64,000 bases of DNA. It comes from Mycolicibacterium sp. GF69. GTDB taxonomy: Bacteria; Actinomycetota; Actinomycetes; Mycobacteriales; Mycobacteriaceae. The notes beneath the pieces were generated by a model. That model had not been told where the DNA came from and did no database searches. It was given only the letters and a program-made list of their open reading frames with translations. The translations under genes and the position numbers were made by a program. Every line of letters starts with the position of its first letter. Positions within the stretch are counted from its first letter, which is position 1. The DNA lies in the NCBI RefSeq assembly GCF_003284965.1, contig NZ_QMEW01000002.1, forward strand, positions 124,001 to 188,000, in the 5' to 3' direction. Below, in pieces: positions 42,586 to 52,885 of this stretch.

Positions 42586-42920
42586 GTGCGCACGAGTGGC
42601 GCCGTCGCAGAAGCTCTTCTGACCTGCGGTTAGTGCGCGAACGACGGGTTTGGAGCGCTGCCCGGGTGCTGGTATTGTGGACGATCGTGCCTGGCAGATA
42701 AAGGCGCATTGCGGGTGCGTTACCAAAAGGACCTGCGAAGCGTGCCTGCACGCCGGGCCAATTCGCATGTCGACATGCCCTGAGAATTGAGGCATTACCT
42801 GCCGAATTGTCTCGGGCGGGCGTGTGCGACACACCCGATCGCGGGGTGCGTGACCGGGGCAAAACTGCAGTACAGAGACTTGACAAGAACTTAAAAAGCA
42901 GCAACACAGAAAGCCGGTAG
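42586..42920 (+). promoter_or_regulatory. rpsL: rpsL promoter and 5' leader
   Basis: No gene in these 335 bp. TTGGAG (42650-42655) and TATTGT (42673-42678), spaced 17 bp, form a good housekeeping promoter, leaving a leader of about 230 nt before rpsL. A TTGACA at about 42877 lacks a matching -10 and may be coincidental. Long leaders are common for ribosomal-protein operons. Confidence 0.6.
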
Positions 42921-43295
42921 ATGCCAACCATCCAGCAGCTGGTCCGCAAGGGTCGCCACGACAAGCCCGCAAAGGCGAAGACCGCGGCCCTCAAGGGCAG
43001 CCCGCAGCGCCGCGGGGTGTGCACCCGCGTGTACACGACCACCCCGAAGAAGCCGAACTCGGCGCTTCGCAAGGTCGCGCGCGTCAAGCTCACCAGCGCG
43101 GTAGAGGTCACCGCCTACATCCCGGGCGAAGGCCACAACCTGCAGGAGCACTCGATGGTGCTGGTGCGCGGCGGTCGGGTGAAGGACCTGCCGGGTGTGC
43201 GCTACAAGATCATCCGCGGCTCCCTCGACACCCAGGGTGTGAAGAACCGCAAGCAGGCGCGTAGCCGCTACGGCGCGAAGAAGGAGAAGAGCTGA
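42921..43295 (+). CDS. rpsL: 30S ribosomal protein S12
   Basis: The 124-residue S12 of the decoding centre. The [18 protein letters not shown] and [17 protein letters not shown] signatures are intact. Lys43 and Lys88, where streptomycin-resistance substitutions occur, are both wild type. Its TGA shares one base with the rpsG ATG. First gene of the str operon. Confidence 0.98.
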   Translation: MPTIQQLVRKGRHDKPAKAKTAALKGSPQRRGVCTRVYTTTPKKPNSALRKVARVKLTSAVEVTAYIPGEGHNLQEHSMVLVRGGRVKDLPGVRYKIIRGSLDTQGVKNRKQARSRYGAKKEKS

Positions 43296-43765
43296 TGCCG
43301 CGCAAGGGACCCGCGCCCAAGCGTCCGTTGGTCAACGATCCGGTCTACGGGTCGCAGCTGGTCACCCAGCTGGTCAACAAAGTTCTGCTGGACGGGAAGA
43401 AATCGTTGGCCGAGCGCATTGTCTACGGTGCGCTCGAACAGGCCCGGGACAAGACCGGCACCGATCCGGTGGTCACCCTCAAGCGCGCTCTGGACAATGT
43501 CAAGCCGGCCCTGGAGGTGCGGAGCCGTCGCGTCGGTGGTGCGACCTACCAGGTGCCCGTCGAGGTGCGTCCGGATCGCTCGGTCACGCTGGCGCTTCGT
43601 TGGCTGGTCAGCTTCTCCAAGGCCCGTCGCGAGAAAACCATGATCGAGCGGCTGGCGAACGAGATCCTCGACGCGAGCAACGGCCTGGGAGCCGCAGTGA
43701 AGCGGCGTGAGGACACCCACAAAATGGCCGAGGCAAACCGGGCGTTCGCGCACTACCGCTGGTGA
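43295..43765 (+). CDS. rpsG: 30S ribosomal protein S7
   Basis: A 156-residue S7, which nucleates assembly of the 30S head by binding 16S rRNA. The opening [20 protein letters not shown] and [25 protein letters not shown] with the C-terminal [12 protein letters not shown] are typical. It overlaps rpsL by one base and is followed by a 78-bp spacer with a hairpin. Confidence 0.98.
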   Translation: MPRKGPAPKRPLVNDPVYGSQLVTQLVNKVLLDGKKSLAERIVYGALEQARDKTGTDPVVTLKRALDNVKPALEVRSRRVGGATYQVPVEVRPDRSVTLALRWLVSFSKARREKTMIERLANEILDASNGLGAAVKRREDTHKMAEANRAFAHYRW

Positions 43766-43771
43766 GCGTCG

Positions 43772-43795
43772 ACGCTCGCTTCGAGGCGCGAGCGT
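43772..43795 (+). promoter_or_regulatory. hairpin in rpsG-fusA spacer
   Basis: ACGCTCGC (43772-43779) pairs with GCGAGCGT (43788-43795). It lacks a T tract, so it is more likely an mRNA-processing or partial attenuation element than a full terminator. Confidence 0.4.
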
Positions 43796-43843
43796 AGCGA
43801 GCACCGATAAAGACCAGAACGTTTACTTCCCGAAGGGAATGCA

Positions 43844-45949
43844 GTGGCACAGAAGGACGTGCTTACCGACCTGAACAAGGTCCGCAACATCGGCATCATG
43901 GCGCACATCGATGCCGGTAAGACCACGACGACCGAGCGCATCCTGTACTACACCGGCGTCAACTACAAGATCGGTGAGACGCACGACGGCGCTTCGACCA
44001 CCGACTGGATGGAGCAGGAGCAGGAGCGGGGTATCACCATCACCTCCGCGGCGGTCACGTGCTTCTGGAACGACAACCAGATCAACATCATCGACACCCC
44101 GGGCCACGTCGACTTCACCGTCGAGGTGGAGCGCTCGCTTCGTGTCCTTGACGGCGCCGTTGCCGTGTTCGACGGCAAAGAGGGTGTCGAGCCGCAGTCC
44201 GAGCAGGTCTGGCGGCAGGCCGACAAGTACGACGTACCGCGCATCTGCTTCGTCAACAAGATGGACAAGCTGGGCGCCGACTTCTACTTCACCGTGCGCA
44301 CCATCGAAGAGCGGCTCGGGGCCACGCCGTTGGTGATCCAGCTGCCGATCGGCGCCGAGAACGACTTCATCGGCATCGTCGACCTGGTCGAAATGCGGGC
44401 CAAAGTGTGGCGCGGTGAGACCGCGCTCGGTGAGAAGTACGAGGTCGAGGACATTCCGGCCGAGCTCGCCGAGAAGGCCGAGGAGTACCGCACCAAGCTG
44501 CTCGAGACCGTCGCCGAGACCGACGAGGAGCTGTTGGAGAAGTACGTCGGCGGCGAGGAACTGACGGTCGAGGAGATCAAGGCGGCGATCCGCAAGCTGA
44601 CCGTCAACTCCGAGCTGTACCCGGTGCTGTGCGGCAGCGCGTTCAAGAACAAGGGCGTGCAGCCCATGCTCGATGCCGTCATCGACTACCTGCCGTCGCC
44701 GCTGGACGTCGAGTCCGTGCAGGGTCACGTGCCCGGCAAAGAGGACGAGGCGATCAGCCGCAAGCCGTCGACCGACGAACCGTTCTCCGCGCTGGCGTTC
44801 AAGATCGCGGTGCACCCGTTCTTCGGCAAGCTGACCTACGTCCGCGTGTACTCGGGAACCGTCGAGTCCGGTTCGCAGGTGATCAACTCCACCAAGGGCA
44901 AGAAGGAGCGGCTGGGCAAGCTGTTCCAGATGCACGCCAATAAGGAGAACCCTGTCGAGCGTGCCTCGGCCGGCCACATCTACGCCGTCATCGGGCTGAA
45001 GGACACCACCACCGGTGACACGCTGTCCGACGCGAACCAGCAGATCGTGCTCGAGTCGATGACGTTCCCCGATCCGGTGATCGAGGTGGCCATCGAGCCC
45101 AAGACCAAGAGCGACCAGGAAAAGCTCGGCACCGCGATTCAGAAGCTCGCCGAGGAGGATCCGACGTTCAAGGTCCACCTGGACCAGGAGACCGGCCAGA
45201 CCGTCATCGGCGGTATGGGCGAGCTTCACCTCGACATCCTCGTCGACCGGATGAAGCGCGAGTTCAAGGTCGAAGCCAACGTCGGCAAGCCCCAGGTGGC
45301 CTACCGCGAGACCATCAAGCGCAAGGTCGAGAAGGTCGAGTTCACCCACAAGAAGCAGACGGGTGGCTCCGGCCAGTTCGCCAAGGTGCTCATCGACCTC
45401 GAGCCGTTCACCGGCGAGGACGGGGCGACCTACGAGTTCGAGAACAAGGTCACCGGCGGTCGTATCCCTCGCGAGTACATTCCGTCGGTCGATGCCGGCG
45501 CCCAGGACGCCATGCAGTACGGCGTGCTGGCCGGCTACCCGCTGGTCAATCTCAAGGTGACGCTGCTCGACGGCGCCTATCACGAGGTGGACTCGTCGGA
45601 AATGGCCTTCAAGGTCGCAGGTTCGCAGGTGCTGAAGAAAGCGGCACAGGCTGCGCAGCCGGTGATCCTCGAGCCGATCATGGCGGTCGAAGTGACCACA
45701 CCCGAGGACTACATGGGTGACGTGATCGGCGACCTGAACTCCCGCCGTGGTCAGATCCAGGCCATGGAGGAGCGATCCGGTGCCCGCGTCGTCAAGGCGC
45801 AGGTTCCGCTGTCGGAGATGTTCGGCTACGTCGGCGACCTTCGGTCCAAGACCCAGGGCCGGGCTAACTACTCCATGGTGTTCGACTCGTACGCCGAAGT
45901 TCCGGCGGCCGTGTCGAAGGAGATCATCGCGAAGGCGACGGGTCAGTAG
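43844..45949 (+). CDS. fusA: elongation factor G
   Basis: The 701-residue translocase EF-G. The G motifs are [13 protein letters not shown] (G1, about residue 19), RGITITSAA (G2), DTPGHVDF (G3, about 84) and [10 protein letters not shown] (G4, about 138), followed by domains II-V including [16 protein letters not shown] (about 505). GTG start preceded by GAAGGGAA. Third gene of the str operon. It hydrolyses GTP to drive tRNA-mRNA movement. Confidence 0.98.
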   Translation: MAQKDVLTDLNKVRNIGIMAHIDAGKTTTTERILYYTGVNYKIGETHDGASTTDWMEQEQERGITITSAAVTCFWNDNQINIIDTPGHVDFTVEVERSLRVLDGAVAVFDGKEGVEPQSEQVWRQADKYDVPRICFVNKMDKLGADFYFTVRTIEERLGATPLVIQLPIGAENDFIGIVDLVEMRAKVWRGETALGEKYEVEDIPAELAEKAEEYRTKLLETVAETDEELLEKYVGGEELTVEEIKAAIRKLTVNSELYPVLCGSAFKNKGVQPMLDAVIDYLPSPLDVESVQGHVPGKEDEAISRKPSTDEPFSALAFKIAVHPFFGKLTYVRVYSGTVESGSQVINSTKGKKERLGKLFQMHANKENPVERASAGHIYAVIGLKDTTTGDTLSDANQQIVLESMTFPDPVIEVAIEPKTKSDQEKLGTAIQKLAEEDPTFKVHLDQETGQTVIGGMGELHLDILVDRMKREFKVEANVGKPQVAYRETIKRKVEKVEFTHKKQTGGSGQFAKVLIDLEPFTGEDGATYEFENKVTGGRIPREYIPSVDAGAQDAMQYGVLAGYPLVNLKVTLLDGAYHEVDSSEMAFKVAGSQVLKKAAQAAQPVILEPIMAVEVTTPEDYMGDVIGDLNSRRGQIQAMEERSGARVVKAQVPLSEMFGYVGDLRSKTQGRANYSMVFDSYAEVPAAVSKEIIAKATGQ

Positions 45950-46033
45950 ACCCGGTTGCGTCGCGGCGAGAAACAACTGCAAAGATCAACACTGCTTTAG
46001 ACAAGCACCAACACAGTCCAGGAGGACACCACA

Positions 46034-47224
46034 GTGGCGAAGGCGAAGTTCGAGCGGACGAAGCCGCACGTCAACATCGGGACCATCGGTCACGTTGACC
46101 ACGGCAAGACCACGCTGACCGCAGCAATCACCAAGGTTCTGCACGACAAGTTCCCCGAGTTGAACGAGTCGCGCGCATTCGACCAGATCGACAATGCGCC
46201 TGAAGAACGTCAGCGCGGCATCACCATCAACATCTCGCACGTCGAGTACCAGACCGACAAGCGGCACTACGCCCACGTGGATGCCCCCGGTCACGCCGAC
46301 TACATCAAGAACATGATCACCGGTGCCGCCCAGATGGACGGCGCGATCCTGGTGGTCGCGGCGACCGACGGCCCGATGCCCCAGACGCGTGAGCATGTGC
46401 TGCTCGCCCGCCAGGTCGGCGTGCCCTACATCCTGGTCGCGCTGAACAAGTCGGACGCCGTCGACGACGAGGAGCTCATCGAGCTCGTCGAGATGGAGGT
46501 CCGCGAACTGCTGGCCGCCCAGGAATTCGACGAGGACGCCCCGGTCATCCGCGTATCGGCGCTCAAGGCGCTCGAGGGCGACGAGAAGTGGGTCAAGAGC
46601 ATCGAAGAGCTCATGGAGGCCGTCGATGAGTCGATCCCGGACCCGGTCCGTGAGACCGACAAGCCGTTCCTGATGCCCGTCGAGGACGTCTTCACGATCA
46701 CCGGCCGCGGCACCGTGGTCACCGGTCGTGTCGAGCGCGGTGTGGTCAACGTCAACGAGGAAGTCGAGATCGTCGGCATCAAGCCCACCAGTACCAAGAC
46801 CACGGTCACCGGTGTCGAGATGTTCCGCAAGCTGCTCGACCAGGGCCAGGCCGGCGACAACGTCGGACTGCTGCTGCGCGGCATCAAGCGTGAAGACGTC
46901 GAGCGCGGCCAGGTCGTCATCAAGCCGGGCACCACGACCCCGCACACCGAGTTCGAGGGTCAGGTCTACATCCTGTCCAAGGATGAGGGTGGCCGGCACA
47001 CGCCGTTCTTCAACAACTACCGTCCGCAGTTCTACTTCCGCACCACCGACGTGACCGGTGTGGTGACGCTGCCGGAAGGCACCGAGATGGTGATGCCCGG
47101 TGACAACACCGACATCTCGGTGAAGCTGATCCAGCCCATCGCCATGGACGAGGGTCTGCGCTTCGCGATCCGCGAAGGCGGTCGTACCGTCGGCGCCGGA
47201 CGGGTCACAAAGATCATCAAGTGA
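46034..47224 (+). CDS. tuf: elongation factor Tu
   Basis: A 396-residue EF-Tu. G1 [13 protein letters not shown] (about residue 18), G2 [10 protein letters not shown]3 DAPGHADY and G4 NKSDAVDD are all present, and the C-terminal domains end in the usual [26 protein letters not shown] lies before the GTG start. It delivers aminoacyl-tRNA to the ribosome. It ends the str operon and is followed by a terminator. Confidence 0.98.
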   Translation: MAKAKFERTKPHVNIGTIGHVDHGKTTLTAAITKVLHDKFPELNESRAFDQIDNAPEERQRGITINISHVEYQTDKRHYAHVDAPGHADYIKNMITGAAQMDGAILVVAATDGPMPQTREHVLLARQVGVPYILVALNKSDAVDDEELIELVEMEVRELLAAQEFDEDAPVIRVSALKALEGDEKWVKSIEELMEAVDESIPDPVRETDKPFLMPVEDVFTITGRGTVVTGRVERGVVNVNEEVEIVGIKPTSTKTTVTGVEMFRKLLDQGQAGDNVGLLLRGIKREDVERGQVVIKPGTTTPHTEFEGQVYILSKDEGGRHTPFFNNYRPQFYFRTTDVTGVVTLPEGTEMVMPGDNTDISVKLIQPIAMDEGLRFAIREGGRTVGAGRVTKIIK

Positions 47225-47244
47225 TCTAGTCTCTGTACGCGATT

Positions 47245-47280
47245 GCGGCGCTCACCTTTCCGGTGGGCGCCGCTTTCGTC
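47245..47280 (+). terminator. intrinsic terminator after tuf
   Basis: Stem GCGGCGCTCACC (47245-47256) with GGTGGGCGCCGC (47262-47273), one G-U pair, five-base loop, followed by TTTCGTC. Confidence 0.7.
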
Positions 47281-47412
47281 TTATCGGCGACCCGTCTTCG
47301 CCGCGCGCGCATCTCGCCCCGGTCAGACCTCGGCGCTCTGGGGGTAACGTCCGCGGCCCTGGAGGCGATGTACTTCGCGTATGCCCTGATCGGGCAGAAA
47401 GGGTTGGGGTAC

Positions 47413-48279
47413 ATGCTCAGTCGTCTCACTGCGTTCGCCGGGGCCGCCGCGATCTCGGGTGTCGCTTTCGCCGGTTTCTCGGCAGGCGTGGCGCAAGCCG
47501 CTCCGAGTTGCCCCGACGTGCACTGGTTCGGCGCAGCCGGCTCCGGACAGCGCACCGGCGACCTGACGGCGAACGAGGGCATGGGCGACGACATCTACCA
47601 GTCCTATGTCGATCTGGAGCAGTTGGTAGAGCGCGACGGACGCACCATGACCGCCGAAGCCGTCGAGTATCCGGCCGTCGCGGTGCCCGATGATGACGGC
47701 GGCATCGGGGAGTGGCTCGATTTCATGGGCAGTGTGGATGCCGGAGCCGCCGCACTGGAGTCGCAGTACACGGCGTTCACGCAGCGCTGCCCACAGTCGA
47801 AGGTGGTGCTCGCCGGCTATTCGCAGGGCGCGATGGTGGTGCACCGCAATTTGCATGCGGCGGGGACGAATCCGAACATGGTGGCCGCGCTGCTGATCGC
47901 CGACGGCGATCGTCTGCCCGCCGATCCGACGATCAACATTGGTTCCGTCACGAGCGTCCCGGGCGCCGGAAAGGGCGTCGCGCAGGACTGGCCGATCCTC
48001 GCCCACGCCCCGAAACCGCTGCCGCCGGCGATCGGTGCCCGCACGATCAGCGTGTGCGAACTCGGTGACGCGGTCTGCGACTACGACCCCGACGCCGAGG
48101 AGGTGTCGAAGGTTTCGACGGTCATCCACACCAGCTATACGACGGCCGCCAGTGGCTACCGCTGGACGCAGCCGCTGTATCAGCTCGTCGGACCCGCCCC
48201 CGTCAGGCCCGATGCGCCCGAGGCGCTGCCGATCACACCTCTGGTTGCGACGACGCCACTGTCGACACCGGTCGAATAG
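47413..48279 (+). CDS. cutinase family secreted esterase
   Basis: A 288-residue exported cutinase-like serine esterase. The start is ATG 47413, giving a signal peptide (RLTAFAGAAAISGVAFAGFSAGVAQA) cleaved before APSC. The fold begins PDVHWFGAAGSGQ. The nucleophile elbow is AGYSQGAMVV (about residue 134), and the acid and His are in CELGDAVCDYD (about 215) and VIHTSY (about 237). A Pro/Thr-rich tail of about 30 residues follows. Mycobacterial cutinase-like proteins hydrolyse lipid esters or polysorbates. It probably acts at or outside the cell wall. Not part of the tuf operon, because a terminator intervenes. Confidence 0.9.
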   Translation: MLSRLTAFAGAAAISGVAFAGFSAGVAQAAPSCPDVHWFGAAGSGQRTGDLTANEGMGDDIYQSYVDLEQLVERDGRTMTAEAVEYPAVAVPDDDGGIGEWLDFMGSVDAGAAALESQYTAFTQRCPQSKVVLAGYSQGAMVVHRNLHAAGTNPNMVAALLIADGDRLPADPTINIGSVTSVPGAGKGVAQDWPILAHAPKPLPPAIGARTISVCELGDAVCDYDPDAEEVSKVSTVIHTSYTTAASGYRWTQPLYQLVGPAPVRPDAPEALPITPLVATTPLSTPVE

Positions 48280-48401
48280 CGTTCGTCACGCGCTCCACAA
48301 CACAGCCGCCGCGCCGGCACGGCGATAATCTGACCCGCCACCTTCACGGCCGGCGAAGACAACTGGAGACGTACGACCTCATCGGGCAGACGCTTCCTCT
48401 G

Positions 48402-49653
<1,252 letters not shown>

Positions 49654-49704
49654 TTGGCCGGGGTGGCGGACATATCGCCACGCGCATCGTGTAAGAAACT
49701 GCCC

Positions 49705-50880
49705 ATGACCACTTCAGGGGGCATCGTCATCGTCGGCGGCGGACTGGCCGCGGCTCGCACTGCCGAACAGTTGCGGCGATCGGAGTACACCGGGCCAGTC
49801 ACGATCGTCAGCGACGAGGACCATCTGCCGTACGACCGCCCACCGCTGTCCAAGGAAGTCTTGCGTTCCGAGACCGACGACGTCACGCTCAAGCCCGCGG
49901 AGTTCTACAGGGAGAACGACGTCACCGTGCAACTGGGCAGCGGCGCCCGGTCGGTCGACACGGCAGCACAGACGCTGAGCCTGACCGACGGCGGCGAGCT
50001 CGGTTACGACGAGCTCATCATCGCTACCGGCTTGGTGCCCAAGCGTATTCCGTCGTTCCCCGACCTCGCGGGCATCCATGTGCTGCGCAACTACGACGAG
50101 AGCGTGGCGCTGCGCAAGGAAGCGGGTTCGGCTCGGCGAGCCGTCGTCGTCGGCGCCGGGTTCATCGGCTGCGAAGTGGCGGCCAGCCTGCGCAAGCTCG
50201 GTGTCGAGGTGGCGCTGGTGGAACCCCAGCCCGCGCCGCTGGCATCGGTGCTCGGCGAGCAGATCGGTGAGCTGGTGGCCAGAGTGCACCGCAGTGAGGG
50301 TGTGGACGTGCGCTGTGGCGTCGGTGTCGCCGAGGTGGCGGGCGCCGAGCGGGTGGAGAAGGTGGTGCTGAGCGACGGCACCGAACTGGAGGCCGATCTG
50401 GTCGTCGTCGGGATCGGATCACGCCCGGCCACCGACTGGTTGGAAGGCAGCGGTATCGAAGTCGACAACGGCGTCGTCTGCGACGACCGCGGCCGCGCCA
50501 GCGTGCCGCACGTCTGGGCGATCGGCGATGTCGCTTCGTGGCGACACGACCTCGGACATCAAGTGCGCGTTGAGCATTGGAGCAACGTCGCCGACCAGGC
50601 ACGCGTCCTGGTGCCCACGATGCTGGGCCAGGAGCCGCCGACCGCGGTCTCCGTGCCGTACTTCTGGAGCGACCAGTACGACGTCAAGATCCAGTGCCTC
50701 GGCGAACCGGAGGCCGACGATATCGTGCACGTCGTCGAGGACGACGGCCGCAAGTTCCTGGCCTACTACGAACGCGACGGTGTGGTGGCCGGCGTCGTCG
50801 GCGGTGGTATGCCCGGCAAGGTGATGAAGGCCCGCGGCAAGATCGCGGCCGGTGCACCGATCGCGGACCTCCTCGGTTGA
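49705..50880 (+). CDS. FAD-dependent ferredoxin/rubredoxin reductase-like oxidoreductase
   Basis: A 391-residue pyridine-nucleotide:disulfide-type reductase from ATG 49705. The FAD motif VIVGGGLAAARTAEQLR is at about residue 6, the NAD motif VVVGAGFIGCEVAASLRKLGVEVALVE at about 140, and the second FAD block VWAIGDVASW at about 272. There is no redox-active CxxxxC pair, which fits the ferredoxin-reductase (BphA4/ArR-like) branch. It follows the mycofactocin-coupled SDR on the same strand (Rv0687-Rv0688 order). Its electron acceptor is not encoded nearby. Confidence 0.88.
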   Translation: MTTSGGIVIVGGGLAAARTAEQLRRSEYTGPVTIVSDEDHLPYDRPPLSKEVLRSETDDVTLKPAEFYRENDVTVQLGSGARSVDTAAQTLSLTDGGELGYDELIIATGLVPKRIPSFPDLAGIHVLRNYDESVALRKEAGSARRAVVVGAGFIGCEVAASLRKLGVEVALVEPQPAPLASVLGEQIGELVARVHRSEGVDVRCGVGVAEVAGAERVEKVVLSDGTELEADLVVVGIGSRPATDWLEGSGIEVDNGVVCDDRGRASVPHVWAIGDVASWRHDLGHQVRVEHWSNVADQARVLVPTMLGQEPPTAVSVPYFWSDQYDVKIQCLGEPEADDIVHVVEDDGRKFLAYYERDGVVAGVVGGGMPGKVMKARGKIAAGAPIADLLG

Positions 50881-50935
50881 GCGGGTTCGGGGCGCTACAA
50901 GTCGCTGCGCGATAGGTAGCGCCCCCGAAATCCCC

Positions 50936-52222
50936 TTAGAGCTCGCCGAGGTAGAAGCGGGTGCCCTGATCGTCGGTGCACAGCGCGGACTTCCCGTACG
51001 ACTGCTGCGAGGGCTCTTCGATGACGGTTCCGCCCGCCTCGAGCACCCGCGCCACCGCGGCGTCGATGTCGGCGACGCTCCACATCGGCACGGTCACCGC
51101 CTCGGCGCTGCCGCCTGCGGCGCCCGCCATCGGGTGTGAGCCCTCTACACCCCATCCGTCGTCGATCCGGCCCGGCTCGAACGTCCAGAACAAGAACCTG
51201 CTGTAGAACGCTTTGAACGCGGCGGAGTCCGGAACCTGGTAGGTGATGTACGAAAGTTCCCCCGGCCCAGTACCGTTTCGGGCTGGCCGCGCGATGCCCG
51301 GCGAGGGCTGGAAAACGCCGAAGGATGCGCCGGCCGGATCTGTGGCGCCGCACAACCTGCCGAAGTCGAAGTCCTCGACTTCGTCGACGCTGCCACCGGC
51401 CGCGACGATCGACTCGCGCGCCCCTTGCAGGTCGGTCACGGCGTACGCGCAGAACAGCGTCGGTGGCCCCGCGAAACTGTGGATGCCGATCCGCTGATCG
51501 GTGTTGGTGACCTGATGGGCTGTCGGGTCGTACGTCCAGCCCAGCACGTGGCCGTAGAACGCGGCGGCCCGATCGGCGTCGGGTGTCCACACCGAGACGT
51601 AGCCGACATCGCCGTGTTGGATCGGTACGGCGGCACTGGTGACGGGTCCGGTCAGCATCCAGCGATGACCGAACGGGTCGATGATCGTCGCCGTGCGGCT
51701 GCCGTGGTCCTCGTACGGTTCGCGCTGCACCTCGGCGCCGCGTAGACGCGCCCGCTCCAGGACTGCATCGGTGTCGGGTACGGCGAGCATCAGACTCACC
51801 GAAACCGACTGCGGCGCAGGCGTCCTCAATCCGATCTCGGGATACTCGTCGGCGAGGTAGAGCACCCCGTCGCCGATGGCCAACTCGGCGTGGCCGATGC
51901 GCCCGTCGTCCATCTCGTAGGGGGCGCCGACCACCGTGGCGCCGAACGTCTCGACGTACCAGGTGATCGCCGCGCGCGCGTTGGAGACGGTTAGATATGG
52001 CAGCGCAGCGCTGCGGGGCACGACGGATGTCGGCTCGGCCGAGGGTTCGGCGAGTTCTGCGATCGCGGTATCGGTGCCGCTCATTTCCACTCCTTGAGTC
52101 CGATTGGGCAGTGACAGGACCGACTCCAGGCGTGCTCGCAGTCGGGCGGCGAACGCCGGATCGGGTGCGATCGGAAGGTCGTCAGAATGCAACACGGCCA
52201 GCGGATCGTGGCTGTTGTTCAC
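50936..52222 (-). CDS. three-module VOC (glyoxalase-fold) protein coupled to ECF sigma
   Basis: A 428-residue protein from GTG 52222, which overlaps the sigma-factor stop by four bases. After an N-terminal segment of about 75 residues, three VOC/glyoxalase-fold units follow: ALPYLTVSNARAAITWYVETFG (from about 77), YVSVWTPDADRAAAFYGHVLGW (from about 210) and LSYITYQVPDSAAFKAFYSRFLFW (from about 325). An in-frame ATG at 52084, preceded by CAAGGAGTGGAA, could start a second shorter product containing all three modules. VOC proteins bind metals or small toxic compounds. Here it may act as the effector or sensor of the sigma factor (inference). No catalytic substrate is assignable. Confidence 0.82.
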   Translation of the reverse strand: MNNSHDPLAVLHSDDLPIAPDPAFAARLRARLESVLSLPNRTQGVEMSGTDTAIAELAEPSAEPTSVVPRSAALPYLTVSNARAAITWYVETFGATVVGAPYEMDDGRIGHAELAIGDGVLYLADEYPEIGLRTPAPQSVSVSLMLAVPDTDAVLERARLRGAEVQREPYEDHGSRTATIIDPFGHRWMLTGPVTSAAVPIQHGDVGYVSVWTPDADRAAAFYGHVLGWTYDPTAHQVTNTDQRIGIHSFAGPPTLFCAYAVTDLQGARESIVAAGGSVDEVEDFDFGRLCGATDPAGASFGVFQPSPGIARPARNGTGPGELSYITYQVPDSAAFKAFYSRFLFWTFEPGRIDDGWGVEGSHPMAGAAGGSAEAVTVPMWSVADIDAAVARVLEAGGTVIEEPSQQSYGKSALCTDDQGTRFYLGEL

Positions 52223-52743
52223 GACTGCCTCCCTTCCGGTTGCGGGTAGTGAGCTCGAAACGCCTTGCGTGCCCGCACTAACAGCGCCTCGGTCGCGTGC
52301 ACCGTGCGGCCGATCAACTCGGCGCACTCGGGCACCGAGCAGTCGTCCATGTAGCGCAGCGAAAGCACCGTGCGGTGCTGCTCGGACAGTTTGGCCAGCA
52401 CGCTCTCGGCGACGATGCGGTCGAGTTCGGTATCCCAGTCGTCGATCTGACCCACGGGCTCGGGCAGTTCGGCGAAAGGAGTGCTGAACCGGTCGTGGCG
52501 GCGCCGGTAGTGGTCGGCCAGCTTGTGGCGCGCCACCCCGATCAACCACGGCACGCTCACCGGCGGCGAAGCGGTCTTGCGGGCGGCGTCCATCGCCGCC
52601 AGAAAGGTTTCCGACGTCAGGTCTTCGGCGGTTCCGCGGTCACTGCAGCGCCGGACGAAATATCCGTACACGACCGGCAGCGCCTCGTCGTACAGCGCCA
52701 GCAGTGCCCGCGGAGCGTCGGTGCCATCCGGTTCGGCGCTCAC
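52219..52743 (-). CDS. ECF-type RNA polymerase sigma factor
   Basis: A 174-residue extracytoplasmic-function sigma factor. Region 2 is LYDEALPVVYGYFVRRCSDRGTAEDLTSETFLAAM (about residues 15-50), and region 4 is LAKLSEQHRTVLSLRYMDDCSVPECAELIGRTVHATEALLVRARK (about 115-160). The GTG at 52743 is preceded by AAGGGT. The frame is open for another 100 codons upstream, but that part lacks family features. No anti-sigma gene is present. The coupled partner is the VOC protein, which may serve as its controller. Confidence 0.85.
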   Translation of the reverse strand: MSAEPDGTDAPRALLALYDEALPVVYGYFVRRCSDRGTAEDLTSETFLAAMDAARKTASPPVSVPWLIGVARHKLADHYRRRHDRFSTPFAELPEPVGQIDDWDTELDRIVAESVLAKLSEQHRTVLSLRYMDDCSVPECAELIGRTVHATEALLVRARKAFRAHYPQPEGRQS

Positions 52744-52885
52744 ACCCTTATCGTCGCCGTTGCGCGCCGAACTCCGACGGGTCAATGCGAAAAACTTTTC
52801 AAGCTTCGGTGAGCGCTCATCCCGGTACGCATTTCGGCGCTCAAACCGTACGTAGATGATCGCTCGTGCAGAAGGGGGAGGAGTT

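Noticed and set aside
42877..42882. TTGACA as a second rpsL promoter
   Set aside because: No acceptable -10 lies 16-19 bp downstream, and the upstream 17-bp-spaced pair is better.
43823..45982. A 719-codon open frame antisense to fusA
   Set aside because: Composition and register are a shadow of fusA. No start signal or domain supports it.
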